From positions 1-64,000 of the forward strand of contig CACGAB010000002.1 in NCBI GenBank assembly GCA_902570915.1: 64,000 nucleotides of DNA. The letters run 5' to 3'. A program made the position numbers and the translations under genes. Positions 44,518 to 58,713 of the stretch are shown piece after piece. The stretch's first letter is position 1. Each line of letters starts with the position of its first letter. The DNA comes from an uncultured Pelagibacteraceae bacterium. Its GTDB lineage: Bacteria > Pseudomonadota > Alphaproteobacteria > Pelagibacterales > Pelagibacteraceae. A model generated the notes under the pieces. It was given only the letters and a program-made list of their open reading frames with translations, was not told where the DNA came from and searched no databases.

Positions 44518-45462
44518 ATGAGTCAAAATCCAACTAAACACACAAAAGTGTTGATAATTGGATCTGGTCCAGCCGGATACACTGCAGCAGTTTATGCAGC
44601 AAGAGCAATGCTTAACCCTATCTTAGTTTACGGCTCAGAACCAGGCGGACAGCTCACCACAACCACAGACGTTGAAAATTATCCAGGATTTGCTGATGTA
44701 ATTCAAGGGCCTTGGCTGATGGATCAAATGAAAGAGCAAGCTAAAGCTGTTGGAACTGAGATGATAGAGGATCACATTAGTTCAGTAAATTTAAAAACTT
44801 CTCCTTTTGAAGCTATGGGTGATACTGGACAGAAATACACTGCTGACAGCATTATTATTTCAACTGGTGCCCAAGCAAGATGGCTAAATTTAAAATCTGA
44901 ACAAGACTTTAGAGGATTTGGTGTTTCAGCGTGTGCTACTTGTGATGGATTTTTCTTCAAAGATAAAGAAGTTGCTGTTGTGGGCGGTGGAAATGCAGCT
45001 GTCGAAGAGGCGATGTTTCTGACAAAATTTGCTTCAAAAGTAAAATTAATTCACAGACGAGACAGTTTAAGAGCAGAAAAAATGCTTCAAAAAAAATTAA
45101 TGGCAAATAAGAAAATTGAAATTATGTGGGACTCTGTCGTAGAAGATATTGTCGGAGACAAGGACCCTAAGAATGTCAAAGGAATTAAAGTAAAAAATGT
45201 AAAAACAAACAAAATTGAAGAAATTAAATTAGACGGAGTTTTTATTGCCATCGGACATGATCCAGCTACACAATTATTTAAAGACCAACTCAAAATGGAT
45301 AAAGAGGGTTATTTAATTACTAAACCAGATTCTACAGAAACAAATATTCCTGGTGTTTATGCAGCTGGCGATGTTAAAGATAAAACATTTAGACAAGCAG
45401 TAACTGCAGCTGGAATGGGTTGTATGGCAGCTTTGGAAGCTGAAAAATTTTTATCACATTAA
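44518..45462 (+). CDS. trxB: thioredoxin-disulfide reductase
   Basis: 'LIIGSGPAGYTAAVYAARA', redox motif 'SACATCDGFFFKDKEVAVVGGGNAAVEEAMFL', 'GVYAAGDVKDKTFRQAVTAAGMGCMAALEAEKFL'. Confidence 0.97.
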   Translation: MSQNPTKHTKVLIIGSGPAGYTAAVYAARAMLNPILVYGSEPGGQLTTTTDVENYPGFADVIQGPWLMDQMKEQAKAVGTEMIEDHISSVNLKTSPFEAMGDTGQKYTADSIIISTGAQARWLNLKSEQDFRGFGVSACATCDGFFFKDKEVAVVGGGNAAVEEAMFLTKFASKVKLIHRRDSLRAEKMLQKKLMANKKIEIMWDSVVEDIVGDKDPKNVKGIKVKNVKTNKIEEIKLDGVFIAIGHDPATQLFKDQLKMDKEGYLITKPDSTETNIPGVYAAGDVKDKTFRQAVTAAGMGCMAALEAEKFLSH

Positions 45463-45463
45463 C

Positions 45464-46411
45464 GTGAAAAATAATCTACATGTGTTTTTAGGTGCAACTG
45501 TAGCTGATGCTGCAGCGAGACCTTTACATTGGGTTTATAATCAAAAAAAACTGAATTCTTACATAAAGGGAAGAAAAGATTTCTCTTTCTTAAAAGAAAA
45601 TAAAAGTCCTTTTTATAATATTAAAACAGGTAAAGTTTCTGGATATAATGAAATTGGTCAGGTCATGTTCAAAACTCTGCTTGAGGGACATGATGATATC
45701 AACCAACGTTTTAAAAAAAATATTCTTAAAAATTTCGGCCCTGGAAGTATTTACTGGAGGAATCTAGGGCTTAGATCAAAGTATAAAAAAGTTAAAGACT
45801 GGCGTGGCATAGTTAAAGGACCCTGGATACATCAAAATGTAATAGAAACTATTAGAAATATTAAATTAAAAAAAAAAATAACGGGTGGAGTTAAAGTCAA
45901 TGAGTCTGATGGTTTTTGTGCAAGCCTTCCCTATTTTCTTTATGGTTTTGATTTGAAAAGTTTAAAGAAAATAATCTCAACCGTAACCGTTTCAAAAATA
46001 AGTCATAAGTATGCCTTAGCTAAATTTCATATAATAGACTTAGCTCTTAAAGGAGCGCGAAATCCAATAAATGAATTTGTCAAAAAATTTAGAAAAGATT
46101 CCAATTATAAGACTATCATTAATGACATAATCAAAATTAAAAAATTAAAATTAAGTTCTCACCCATCTGTTGTCAAAAAACTTGGTATGGCATGCAGCTA
46201 TCCTGGAACATTTAATAGTTCAATACATGCAATAATAAACTCAAAAAACTACAAAGATGCTATTTTAAAAACAATTAAGGCTGGTGGATGTAATTGCTCT
46301 AGAGCAAATTTTATTGGTGCGTATTTTACAGCATTAAAAGGATTAAACTCTGTTCCAAAATCTTGGATCAAAAAAACTCTCCCAGCAAAAAAAATTTTAA
46401 ATCAAAGATAA
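45464..46411 (+). CDS. ADP-ribosylglycohydrolase-family protein
   Basis: 'FLGATVADAAARPLHWVYN', 'SDGFCASLPYFLYGFD', GTG start; family-level resemblance only. Confidence 0.6.
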   Translation: MKNNLHVFLGATVADAAARPLHWVYNQKKLNSYIKGRKDFSFLKENKSPFYNIKTGKVSGYNEIGQVMFKTLLEGHDDINQRFKKNILKNFGPGSIYWRNLGLRSKYKKVKDWRGIVKGPWIHQNVIETIRNIKLKKKITGGVKVNESDGFCASLPYFLYGFDLKSLKKIISTVTVSKISHKYALAKFHIIDLALKGARNPINEFVKKFRKDSNYKTIINDIIKIKKLKLSSHPSVVKKLGMACSYPGTFNSSIHAIINSKNYKDAILKTIKAGGCNCSRANFIGAYFTALKGLNSVPKSWIKKTLPAKKILNQR

Positions 46412-46413
46412 AA

Positions 46414-49796
<3,383 letters not shown>

Positions 49797-49815
<19 letters not shown>

Positions 49816-50552
49816 TAATCACTGGAGGGGCAACTAGAATTGGCGCTGCAATAGCTGAAGAATTATCTGGCCCGAATATAGAAATAATTATCCATTACTA
49901 TAAATCAAAATCCAAGGCAGAGAAATTAAAGAGGAAATTGCAAAAATATGGAACAATTGTAAATTTAATTAAAGGTAACCTAAGCAAAGAAAAGGATATC
50001 TTAAAAATTATCAAATTTTCAAAATCCAAAATGAAATTTTTTGATTGCTTAATTAATAATGCCTCAATATTTGAGAATGACAAATTAGAAAATTTTAACT
50101 CAAAAAGTTGGGAGAAGCATCTTTCAACAAATCTTAAAGCCCCTGCTCTTTTGTCAAAAGAGTTTTCAAAGAATACTAGGGGCAAAAATAACAACATCAT
50201 AAATATTATTGACCAAAGAGTTTTTAAACTAACTCCATTTTTCTTCTCTTATACGCTAAGTAAAAGTGGACTTTATACATTAACAAAAACTAGCGCCATG
50301 AGTCTTGCGCCAAAAATACGTGTAAACGGTATAGCACCTGGTCCCACATTAAAGAATAAAAGACAATCAGATAAACATTTTAAAAAACAATATTTAGCAA
50401 CACCATTAAAACAACAAGTGGATGTTAAGGAAATATGTAAAGCTGTAAAATTTTTTATTGAAAATAGCTCTATTACAGGTCAAGTTTTGGCAATTGATAG
50501 TGGTCAAAATTTGAATTGGCAAACTCCCGATGTTATAGGTAGCAAAGAATGA
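49797..50552 (+). CDS. short-chain dehydrogenase, pteridine-reductase/FolM-like
   Basis: '[20 protein letters not shown]' (TGxxxRxG of PTR1/FolM type), '[16 protein letters not shown]', '[34 protein letters not shown]'; close to folB. Confidence 0.75.
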
Positions 50553-51457
50553 GATTTTTAATTTTTACTGTCTCGCTATTCCTCGCAACAACTGTTTATG
50601 CTAATGATCATAATATAAACAAAAGTGGATTTTTATCAAAAAAATTATCAGTATCAGCTTTATCAAAAATAGATAACCCTGAAGAAAAAATTATTTTAAT
50701 TTACAACCATGGTCAAAATACTTTTGATGGCGCAAGCAACTCTTGTACCGATTATGGGCAAATTAGAAATCAAGGTTCACTTGTTGGCGAAAGAATAAAT
50801 GGAAAAGAAATTATGGTTTATAATCTTTGTACTCATAAAATAAAAGGTGATATGCCATTAAAATGGTGGATATCAAAAGATAAACCATATGTAGGAAAAA
50901 CAAAAATAGACAAAAGGGTTGAGGCTAATTTGCAATTAGTAAAACAACTAAATTCTTTAGGCGTTCCAAAAAATCAAATTTTTGTTACTGGACATTCTTG
51001 CGGAGGTCTTACAACTTTACTTTTTTTTTCGAGACATCCAAATGAAGCGGCTGGTGGAATAGCATATATGCAAGCATGTTTTGGCCAGCTTACAAAACAA
51101 TATAAAGTTAAAAAACTTGGAGCTGATAAAGCTTTAGAAAAATTCAAAAAAAAAAGACCCGGACCATATAAAGTTAGAGAAAAATTTAATGATGAAATTA
51201 AAAATTTGAAAGTACCGCTACTAGCCTTCACACATCCAAAAGATAATTATGAGGGATTACTATCAGACTGGCTGGAAGATATACCTGGCATGAAAAGAAT
51301 AGTTATCTCAGATGATTTTAAAATTAATGGGAAAAAATGTAAAAAGAAGGGAAAAAATCAGACAGATCCTATCAAGAAAGGGCATAATATGGACCAAGGT
51401 ACTTGTTTCCAGTATTATAATTCAGAAATAAAAAATTATATTAAATCAAGAATTTAG
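50549..51457 (+). CDS. secreted alpha/beta-hydrolase-like protein
   Basis: Signal peptide; nucleophile-elbow-like 'GHSCGGLTTLLFFSRHP'. Confidence 0.55.
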   Translation: MRFLIFTVSLFLATTVYANDHNINKSGFLSKKLSVSALSKIDNPEEKIILIYNHGQNTFDGASNSCTDYGQIRNQGSLVGERINGKEIMVYNLCTHKIKGDMPLKWWISKDKPYVGKTKIDKRVEANLQLVKQLNSLGVPKNQIFVTGHSCGGLTTLLFFSRHPNEAAGGIAYMQACFGQLTKQYKVKKLGADKALEKFKKKRPGPYKVREKFNDEIKNLKVPLLAFTHPKDNYEGLLSDWLEDIPGMKRIVISDDFKINGKKCKKKGKNQTDPIKKGHNMDQGTCFQYYNSEIKNYIKSRI

Positions 51458-51460
51458 CTG

Positions 51461-51886
51461 ATGGCAAAAAATAATTTTAAAATTGTTAAGATTAATAAAA
51501 CAAAATCTCTTTTTAATTACGAAAAAAAAATTTTAATCAACGAACTAATTTTAGATTTAAAACTTGGTTATTATGATTTTGAGAAAGTTAAAGCACAAAA
51601 AATAAAATTTAGCTTAGAAATAGATTATGAAGACAAAAAACCAACTAATGATAAGGATATTAAATCAATTGTAAACTATGGCACGGTGGTAAAATTAATA
51701 AAGAACTTAGTAAAAAAGAAACATTATAATTTTTTAGAGACATTGGCTGAGGCTGTATTTGATGAACTATTTAAAGACCAGAGAATAGGTAAAATAACTT
51801 TAAAAATTGAGAAACTAGAAATCTTAAAAAATTGCTCATCTGTTGGAATTCAAATTTCAAAAAAAAGAAGTCATGATAAGCTCTGA
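51461..51886 (+). CDS. folB: dihydroneopterin aldolase-like protein
   Basis: '[34 protein letters not shown]...[38 protein letters not shown]' FolB pattern. Confidence 0.82.
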   Translation: MAKNNFKIVKINKTKSLFNYEKKILINELILDLKLGYYDFEKVKAQKIKFSLEIDYEDKKPTNDKDIKSIVNYGTVVKLIKNLVKKKHYNFLETLAEAVFDELFKDQRIGKITLKIEKLEILKNCSSVGIQISKKRSHDKL

Positions 51887-53708
51887 AATTGGAAAAGAAG
51901 TTATTAAAAAAGAACTTTCATTAATTCCAAAACTACCTGGCGTTTACCGAATGTTGAATGAAAAAGAAGAAATTCTTTATGTTGGAAAAGCTAAAAATTT
52001 ACCAAATAGATTAAAAAGTTATATCTCCGAAAAAAATCACATTATTCGAACAGAAAGAATGTTGTCCCAAACAAGGAAACTTGAGGTCACAACAACATCT
52101 AACGAAAGTGAAGCTCTACTTTTAGAGGCAAATTTAATTAAAAAATATAAACCTAAATTCAACATACTTTTAAGAGATGATAAATCTTTTCCATTCATAT
52201 TTATTGGCAATAAAGATAAATGGCCCCAAATTAAAAGACATAGAGGAAAGAAAACTAAAGAGGGATTTTATTTTGGCCCTTTTGCCTCCGCCGGTTCTGC
52301 AAATTGGACCATTAAAATGATACAAAAAATTTTTCATTTGAGAGTTTGTGATGATACTGTTTTTAAAAATAGAGAGAGACCTTGTATTTTATATCAAATC
52401 AAAAGATGTTCTGCTCCATGTGTTGATTATATAAAAAAAGAGGATTATCAACAAACAGTAAAGGACGCGATTGAGTTTGTTTCTGGTAAGTCGAGAAGAA
52501 TTCAAAAAAATTTATCAGATCAAATGGAAAAGGCTAGTGAGGATTTAGATTTTGAAAAAGCAGTAATTCTTAGAGATAGAATAAAGTCTTTAAATATAAT
52601 TCAATCATCTCAGAGAATAAATGAAGCCAATCTTGTAGAAGCAGATGTAATTGCTGGCTATAAGGAGTCTGGTAAAACTTGCATTCAAGTATTTTTTTAC
52701 AGGTCAAAACAAAATTGGGGTAATCAGTCCTTTTTCCCAAAACATGATCCTGATGAAAAATTAAGTAACATTTTAAATTCTTTCATTTCTCAATTTTATG
52801 AAAATAAAAGTGTTCCTTCCTCAATAATTTTATCTGAGGAAATAAAAGAAAAAACTTTAATTGAAAAAACTTTGTCCCAGAAGGAAAATAAACAGATACT
52901 TATTTCTGTAGCAAAAAAAGGAGCAAAATTAAAAGTTATTAATCAAGCTATTAAAAACGCAAAAGATAGCCTTAATAGAAAACTATATGAAAGCCAAAAT
53001 AATCGAGAGTTATTCGACTCGGTAGCGAATAAATTTAATTTAGAAACAAATATCAATCTCATAGAGGTGTACGATAATAGTCATATTCAAGGAACAAATA
53101 GCGTTGGTGCTTTAATTGCTTATGGTGATGAAGGATTTATCAAAAAAAGATACAGAAAATTTAATATAAAAATAAAAAAAAATGAGCAAGATGACTATGG
53201 AATGATGAAAGAAGTCTTAACAAGAAGGTTTAAAAGAGCTATTCAAGAAAAAGATAATTACCTTACTTTTCCTGACTTAGTTTTAATAGATGGCGGAAAA
53301 GGCCAATATTCAGTTGCAAGAGAAAGTTTAAATGAGTTAGGACTTCATGATATCCCCGTTATTGCCATAGCTAAAGGCAAATTTAGAAATAGTGGAAACG
53401 AGACATTTTTTCATAATGGTAAAGAATATAAATTTGCAAAAAATGATCCTACCCTTTTTTTTCTCCAAAGAATTAGAGATGAATCTCACAGATTTGCAAT
53501 AAGTGCCCATAGATCTAAACGAAAAAAGAGTTTGAGTAAGTCCCTTTTAGATCAAATAGATGGTATTGGAATGATTAGAAAAAGAGCATTGCTTAATCAT
53601 TTTGGCTCTGCGAGAGCAGTTGAATCTGCAAGTCTTGATGAAATTAAATCTGTTGATGGTGTAGAAGAAAAAGTTGCTAAAAAGATATATAACTTTTTTC
53701 ATGAATAA
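51873..53708 (+). CDS. uvrC: excinuclease ABC subunit C
   Basis: '[31 protein letters not shown]' GIY-YIG domain, '[23 protein letters not shown]', '[14 protein letters not shown]', C-terminal HhH. ATG at 51873 preferred over the track's TTG at 51843. Confidence 0.96.
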   Translation: MISSEIGKEVIKKELSLIPKLPGVYRMLNEKEEILYVGKAKNLPNRLKSYISEKNHIIRTERMLSQTRKLEVTTTSNESEALLLEANLIKKYKPKFNILLRDDKSFPFIFIGNKDKWPQIKRHRGKKTKEGFYFGPFASAGSANWTIKMIQKIFHLRVCDDTVFKNRERPCILYQIKRCSAPCVDYIKKEDYQQTVKDAIEFVSGKSRRIQKNLSDQMEKASEDLDFEKAVILRDRIKSLNIIQSSQRINEANLVEADVIAGYKESGKTCIQVFFYRSKQNWGNQSFFPKHDPDEKLSNILNSFISQFYENKSVPSSIILSEEIKEKTLIEKTLSQKENKQILISVAKKGAKLKVINQAIKNAKDSLNRKLYESQNNRELFDSVANKFNLETNINLIEVYDNSHIQGTNSVGALIAYGDEGFIKKRYRKFNIKIKKNEQDDYGMMKEVLTRRFKRAIQEKDNYLTFPDLVLIDGGKGQYSVARESLNELGLHDIPVIAIAKGKFRNSGNETFFHNGKEYKFAKNDPTLFFLQRIRDESHRFAISAHRSKRKKSLSKSLLDQIDGIGMIRKRALLNHFGSARAVESASLDEIKSVDGVEEKVAKKIYNFFHE

Positions 53709-53716
53709 AAATAAAA

Positions 53717-54301
53717 ATGCTTAAGAAAATACCTAATATATTGACCATTGGAAGAATTTTGATTGTTCCATTTTTTGTTTTAGCATTTTACCTTCCTGGT
53801 TTTTATGGTGACTTTACTGCATTAATTCTTTTTTTAGTCGCATCATTTACTGATTTTTTAGATGGTATGTTAGCTAGATTGCTTGGAGAGGAATCTAAGC
53901 TGGGTGAGTTATTAGACCCAATCGCTGACAAGATAATTGTCGCTGCAGCTCTTATTCTTTTAGTAATGGATGGTACTATTCGAAATTATGAAGTTATTGC
54001 AGCTATAATAATTCTAACACGTGAAATATTAGTTTCTGGTCTAAGAGAATTTTTAGCTAAAGGAAAAATTAAACTTCCTGTTTCAAATTTAGCTAAATTG
54101 AAAACTGTTTTACAGATGGTTTCGATTGCTCTTTTACTTTCAGGTGATACTGGAAATAAAATTATAAATTTTCAAGATTATAATGCTCAAACAATCGGAA
54201 TCGTTTTGTTATGGCTCTCCGCAGCTTTAACACTTTTTACTGGGTATGAATATATGCGGAAAGGAATTGATCATGCAATTTCAGAGGATAATAAGGATTA
54301 G
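53717..54301 (+). CDS. pgsA: CDP-diacylglycerol-glycerol-3-phosphate 3-phosphatidyltransferase
   Basis: 'DFTALILFLVASFTDFLDGMLARLLGEESKLGELLDPIADKIIVAAALILL' CDP-alcohol phosphotransferase motif. Confidence 0.94.
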   Translation: MLKKIPNILTIGRILIVPFFVLAFYLPGFYGDFTALILFLVASFTDFLDGMLARLLGEESKLGELLDPIADKIIVAAALILLVMDGTIRNYEVIAAIIILTREILVSGLREFLAKGKIKLPVSNLAKLKTVLQMVSIALLLSGDTGNKIINFQDYNAQTIGIVLLWLSAALTLFTGYEYMRKGIDHAISEDNKD

Positions 54302-55179
54302 GCTGCTTTTTTCTTCTTTACTAAAGTTTGATAGCTCTCATTAAGATTAATTATCATATCACAAACTTTGTATTGGTTTTCAGCGATGCAAGATACTGGA
54401 GTTACCTCTGCAGCTGTACCGGTTAAAAAACATCCAACAAAATTTGGAAGTTCATTTGGATTTATTTTTCTTTCGTGAACTTTTATATTCTTAGATTTTG
54501 CAATCTCAATTACAGTCCTTCTTGTGATACCATCTAAAAATGAGTCAGGTATTGGAGTATGTAGCTCTCCTTTTTTATCTTTAAAAAATATATTTGCCCC
54601 TGTTGCCTCGGCAACATTTCCCTCATAATCTAACATCAATGAGTCTGTATATCCTTGTTTTTCAGCTTCATGCTTTGAAAGAGTGCAGATCATATAAAGT
54701 CCTGATGCTTTTGTATCCCAAGGTATAGTATCTGGTGCGGGTCTTCGCCACTTGGATATATTTAATTTTATACCTTCTACTTTAAGCTTTGGATCGAAAT
54801 AAGATCCCCACTCCCAAGTGGCTATTGCGACATGAATTTTTGTATGCTGGGCAGATATAGCCATCATTTCACTTCCTCGCCAAGCAACTGGCCTAACATA
54901 TCCATTTTCAACCTTTTGTGTTGCTATTATTTTTTTACTAGCTGAATTGATTTCATCTTCTGTATAAGGAATTTCAAAACCCATTCTTTTTGCTGAATAA
55001 AATAATCTTGATGTGTGCTCCTCTAGTTTAAAGATTGAACCATCATAAACACGCTCTCCCTCAAAAACACAACTCGCATAATGTAAACCATGACTTAAAA
55101 CGTGCAATTTAACGTCTGACCAATCTACTAAACCGCCATTGTACCATATTTTTCCTGATCTTTTATCGTAAGGTATCAT
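54298..55179 (-). CDS. ilvE: branched-chain amino acid aminotransferase
   Basis: 'KIWYNGGLVDWSDVKLHVLSHGLHYASCVFEGERVY', 'LDGITRRTVIEIAK', 'CFLTGTAAEVTPV'. Confidence 0.94.
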   Translation of the reverse strand: MIPYDKRSGKIWYNGGLVDWSDVKLHVLSHGLHYASCVFEGERVYDGSIFKLEEHTSRLFYSAKRMGFEIPYTEDEINSASKKIIATQKVENGYVRPVAWRGSEMMAISAQHTKIHVAIATWEWGSYFDPKLKVEGIKLNISKWRRPAPDTIPWDTKASGLYMICTLSKHEAEKQGYTDSLMLDYEGNVAEATGANIFFKDKKGELHTPIPDSFLDGITRRTVIEIAKSKNIKVHERKINPNELPNFVGCFLTGTAAEVTPVSCIAENQYKVCDMIINLNESYQTLVKKKKAA

Positions 55180-55244
55180 GTATGAAATATTTATTTTTAA
55201 AAAATATCTTTGTATCTTTAATATGTCAATATAACTTACCTATT

Positions 55245-55682
55245 ATGAAAGAACTTTTGTATCTAAAAGACGACCAATTAAAAGATCTGATTGAGAAATT
55301 ATTTGTAGGCTATAGAGAAACCTTTTCAGACTCAAAGAAAATTCTGGATAAGTACTCAATTGGTTTAGCTCACCAAAAAGTTATACATTTACTATCAATG
55401 TATGAGGGTATTTCAATTTCTAAATTACTCAAAAAACTTAAAGTAACAAAACAGAGTTTAAATAGGGTATTAAAAGATTTAATAAAACTTGAGATTATTG
55501 TTTTTAAAAAAGATGATTTAGATACAAGAATTAAACATGTTTATTTAAATGAAAAAGGTAAAAAAATTTTCGAGGAAATATTTTTGTTACAAAAAAAAAG
55601 AATTTATAACGCCCTTTTAGACTCAAGTTCTGAAGAGGTAATTAATTTTGATAAAGTCTTAAAAAAAATCATCAATGGATAA
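55245..55682 (+). CDS. MarR-family transcriptional regulator
   Basis: wHTH 'ISISKLLKKLKVTKQSLNRVLKDLIKLEIIVFKKDDLDTRIKHVYLNEKGKKIFEEI'. Start chosen at MKELLYLKD rather than the track start at 55182. Confidence 0.82.
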   Translation: MKELLYLKDDQLKDLIEKLFVGYRETFSDSKKILDKYSIGLAHQKVIHLLSMYEGISISKLLKKLKVTKQSLNRVLKDLIKLEIIVFKKDDLDTRIKHVYLNEKGKKIFEEIFLLQKKRIYNALLDSSSEEVINFDKVLKKIING

Positions 55683-56352
55683 TTTTATTGCTCATATATT
55701 GGTTGTAGATGACGATGATGGAATAAGATCTTTAGTAAAAAAGTATCTAAATGAAAACAATTTTTTAATATCTACGGCAGAAAATGCAGAAGATGCTAAA
55801 AAAAAAATAGAATTAATAAAGTTTGATTTAATAATATTAGATATAATGATGCCAGGTAAAAGTGGATTAGAATTTATTCAAGAAAATAAAAAAAAGTTAG
55901 AGACTCCAATTATTTTATTGACTGCCAAAGGTGAACCAAGTGAAAGAATTGAGGGTTTAGAAATAGGAGCTGATGATTATTTGCCTAAACCTTTTGAACC
56001 CAGAGAATTAATTTTAAGAATTAAAAATATCCTAAATAAGACAAAAAAAGTTAGTCAAAAAAGAGTAATTGAATTTGATAAAATAAAAATTGATCTTAAT
56101 AAACTTGTGATTTTAAAGAATGATAAGGAATTTAAGATTAATAATACTGAAAAAGTTATATTAGAAAAAATGATTAATAATCCAGGCAAGACTTTTTCTA
56201 GAGAAAATATTGGTATACTAATTAATTTAGATAAAGAGAGATCTATAGACGTAATCATTACTAGATTGAGAAAAAAAATTGAGGATGATCCAAAAAATCC
56301 TAAATTTTTGCAAACTATGAGAGGGGCTGGGTATGTTTTATGGATTAAATAA
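55675..56352 (+). CDS. OmpR-family response regulator
   Basis: REC 'LVVDDDDGIRSLVKKYL...LIILDIMMPGKSGLEF...ILLTAKGEPSERIEGLEIGADDYLPKPFEPREL' plus winged helix. Confidence 0.94.
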   Translation: MDNFIAHILVVDDDDGIRSLVKKYLNENNFLISTAENAEDAKKKIELIKFDLIILDIMMPGKSGLEFIQENKKKLETPIILLTAKGEPSERIEGLEIGADDYLPKPFEPRELILRIKNILNKTKKVSQKRVIEFDKIKIDLNKLVILKNDKEFKINNTEKVILEKMINNPGKTFSRENIGILINLDKERSIDVIITRLRKKIEDDPKNPKFLQTMRGAGYVLWIK

Positions 56353-57652
56353 AATTATCAAAAATATTCTTCCAAAAAGTTTGTTTTATAGAGCACTACT
56401 TATTGTGGCAGTTCCAGTTCTAGTGTTACAGCTTGTTGTAACAATTGTTTTTTTTGACAGCTTATGGATCAAAACAACTAAAGGTATGACCAGAGCGTTA
56501 GTAAACGAAATGAGTACACTTCTTGAATTTTATAAAAATGAAAGCTACGATAAAGATGAAATAAATAATCTTTTTTCTATTTACCAAGATTTAAATTTTG
56601 AATTCGTAAAAGATGAAAAGTTTGATTTTGTCTATACCGATAGATGGTTTAGTCCAATAGATCGAACTTTAAGACGTGAGCTGAAATCTAGGTTTAAATT
56701 AGATAATTTTTGGTTTGATACGACCAATTATAAAGAGTTGATCGATATTAGAATTAAATATGAAAGTGGTTATATCAAATTTCTTGTACCAAGAGATAGA
56801 GTTACGAGTTCATCAGCAAGAATATTTGCGCTTTGGATAACTGTTCCAGCTTTGATAATGGTTTTAATATCTCTAATTTTTTTAAAAAATCAAACAAGGC
56901 CTATAACTAATCTCGCTAGAGCTGCAGAAAAATTTGGCAAAGGTGAAGAAATTGATGAATTTAAACCATCAGGTGCCTCAGAGATTAGACGTGCAGGTTA
57001 TGAATTCGATAAAATGAGAAAAAGAATAATAAGACATTTGAACCAAAGATCTGAAATGTTATCAGGAATTAGTCATGATTTAAGAACTCCCCTTACTAGA
57101 ATGAAATTACAAATAACTTTTATAAAAGATAAAGAACTTTCAAAAAAATTAACGGAAGACGTTGATGAAATGGAAAAAATGCTCAATGAGTACCTTCAAT
57201 TTACAAGTTCATCTTTTGCTGAAAAAGATGAGATGTTCAATCTAACAGATCTGATTAATGAAATTATAGAAAAATATGACAACGATAATATCTCATTAGA
57301 ACTTATGCCAAGAGTTTATTTTAATGGAAGAAAAAATTTAATCACCCGTTGTATCAATAACCTTCTAAATAATGCAATTAAATACGCTAAAAAAGTAAAT
57401 ATAGAATTAAACAAAAATAATAATAATCTTTTCATTAAAATTGAGGATGATGGTCCGGGTATTCCAAAAACTGAATATGAAAATGTATTTAAACCATTTT
57501 ATAAAATTAATAAAGGTAGGGCAGACTCAAAATCTAGTGTTGGATTGGGATTATCAATAGCGTCAGATATAATAAAATCCCATGGAGGTAATATTAAATT
57601 AGATAAATCTAAGATGAATGGTTTAAGCGTTAAAGTTTTTTTACCCGTCTAG
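56333..57652 (+). CDS. EnvZ-like sensor histidine kinase
   Basis: Two TM, HAMP, H-box 'SEMLSGISHDLRTPLTRMKLQ', N-box 'CINNLLNNAIKYAKKV', 'EDDGPGI', 'VGLGLSIASDIIKSHGG'. Confidence 0.93.
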   Translation: MFYGLNKIIKNILPKSLFYRALLIVAVPVLVLQLVVTIVFFDSLWIKTTKGMTRALVNEMSTLLEFYKNESYDKDEINNLFSIYQDLNFEFVKDEKFDFVYTDRWFSPIDRTLRRELKSRFKLDNFWFDTTNYKELIDIRIKYESGYIKFLVPRDRVTSSSARIFALWITVPALIMVLISLIFLKNQTRPITNLARAAEKFGKGEEIDEFKPSGASEIRRAGYEFDKMRKRIIRHLNQRSEMLSGISHDLRTPLTRMKLQITFIKDKELSKKLTEDVDEMEKMLNEYLQFTSSSFAEKDEMFNLTDLINEIIEKYDNDNISLELMPRVYFNGRKNLITRCINNLLNNAIKYAKKVNIELNKNNNNLFIKIEDDGPGIPKTEYENVFKPFYKINKGRADSKSSVGLGLSIASDIIKSHGGNIKLDKSKMNGLSVKVFLPV

Positions 57653-57881
57653 ATTTAGAATTTTTCTTTAATTTAATCTTTTCAATTTTATTTTCTAAAA
57701 TTTCAACTCTTTTAGAAAGAATTTCAAACTCATCTTTGCTAGTTAATTTAAGTTTAAAAACCAATTCATCTCTTTTTGATTTTAAAATTGAGAGTATCTC
57801 TGACGTAATATCTTTTGAAGAAACTATACCTTGCTCAATTAACTTGGCGAATCTATCGATTACAAATTTTGAGTTTTTCAT
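57630..57881 (-). CDS. BMFP-domain protein (UbiK/YqiC-like)
   Basis: 83-aa coiled-coil 'RFAKLIEQGI...ILKSKRDELVFKLKLTSKDEFEILSKRVEILENKIEKI'. Confidence 0.7.
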   Translation of the reverse strand: MKNSKFVIDRFAKLIEQGIVSSKDITSEILSILKSKRDELVFKLKLTSKDEFEILSKRVEILENKIEKIKLKKNSKSRRVKKL

Positions 57882-57930
57882 ATATTTATATAATAACTTA
57901 TTATAATTTAAATTATAATTATTATTTGAA

Positions 57931-58713
57931 ATGTTTATTAATAATTTTGACCCAGTCGCTATTCAAATTTTCTCACTCGAAATAAGGTGGTATTCTTTAG
58001 CTTATATCGTTGGTATTTTGCTAGGGTGGTTTTTAAGCAAAAAATTTTTTATTTCTGAACCAAAAGTAAGTGAAAAATTTGATGATTACATAACTTATCT
58101 TATTTTAGGTTTAATTATTGGTGGTAGATTAGGATATGTTATATTTTATAACCTTGAATTTTACGTAGACAATTTATTAGATATTTTTAAGATTTGGCAA
58201 GGTGGTATGTCGTTTCATGGAGGAGTTATAGGGATCGTAATTGCAACTTATTTTTTTGCAAACAAAAATTCACAAAGTTCATTTAGCTATTTAGATATTG
58301 TATCTCTTGTTGCGCCCATAGGTATTTTTTTTGGTAGAATAGCAAATTTTATTAATTCAGAACTTTATGGTGTCGAAACTAATGTTGCTTGGGCAGTCCA
58401 ATTTCTAAAAATAGATAACTTGTATCGACACCCCACTCAGTTATATGAAGCATTTTTTGAAGGTATAGTTCTATTTTTAATTCTAATATATTTTAGAAAT
58501 AAGAGTTTTTCCAAAAGACCTGGCTTTATCTCTGGTATATTTTTGGTTTTTTACTCAATTTTTAGATTTACAATTGAGTTTTTAAGAGTTCCTGATGACC
58601 AGCTGGGTTATTTATTGTTCAATCTAACTATGGGACAACTTGTAAGTATCTTTTTTTTAATCATCGGATTTTATTTATCAATCTCTAAATATGAAAACAG
58701 ACAAAATAGTTAG
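57931..58713 (+). CDS. lgt: prolipoprotein diacylglyceryl transferase
   Basis: 'GGRLGYVIFYNLEFY', 'GGMSFHGGVIGIVIA', 'GRIANFINSELYG', 'RHPTQLYEAFFEG'. Confidence 0.96.
   Translation: MFINNFDPVAIQIFSLEIRWYSLAYIVGILLGWFLSKKFFISEPKVSEKFDDYITYLILGLIIGGRLGYVIFYNLEFYVDNLLDIFKIWQGGMSFHGGVIGIVIATYFFANKNSQSSFSYLDIVSLVAPIGIFFGRIANFINSELYGVETNVAWAVQFLKIDNLYRHPTQLYEAFFEGIVLFLILIYFRNKSFSKRPGFISGIFLVFYSIFRFTIEFLRVPDDQLGYLLFNLTMGQLVSIFFLIIGFYLSISKYENRQNS

Noticed and set aside
51843-51872. TTG-initiated N-terminal extension of uvrC
   Set aside because: Lies inside folB; ATG at 51873 gives a normal UvrC start.
55182-55244. N-terminal extension of the MarR ORF (MKYLFLKNIFVSLICQYNLPI)
   Set aside because: Probably promoter/leader sequence between divergent ilvE and marR; MarR-like sequence begins at the Met at 55245.
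55675-57652. MarR plus response regulator plus histidine kinase as a novel signalling unit
   Set aside because: EnvZ/OmpR-like pair with standard motifs; adjacent MarR with small overlap looks ordinary for a compact genome.
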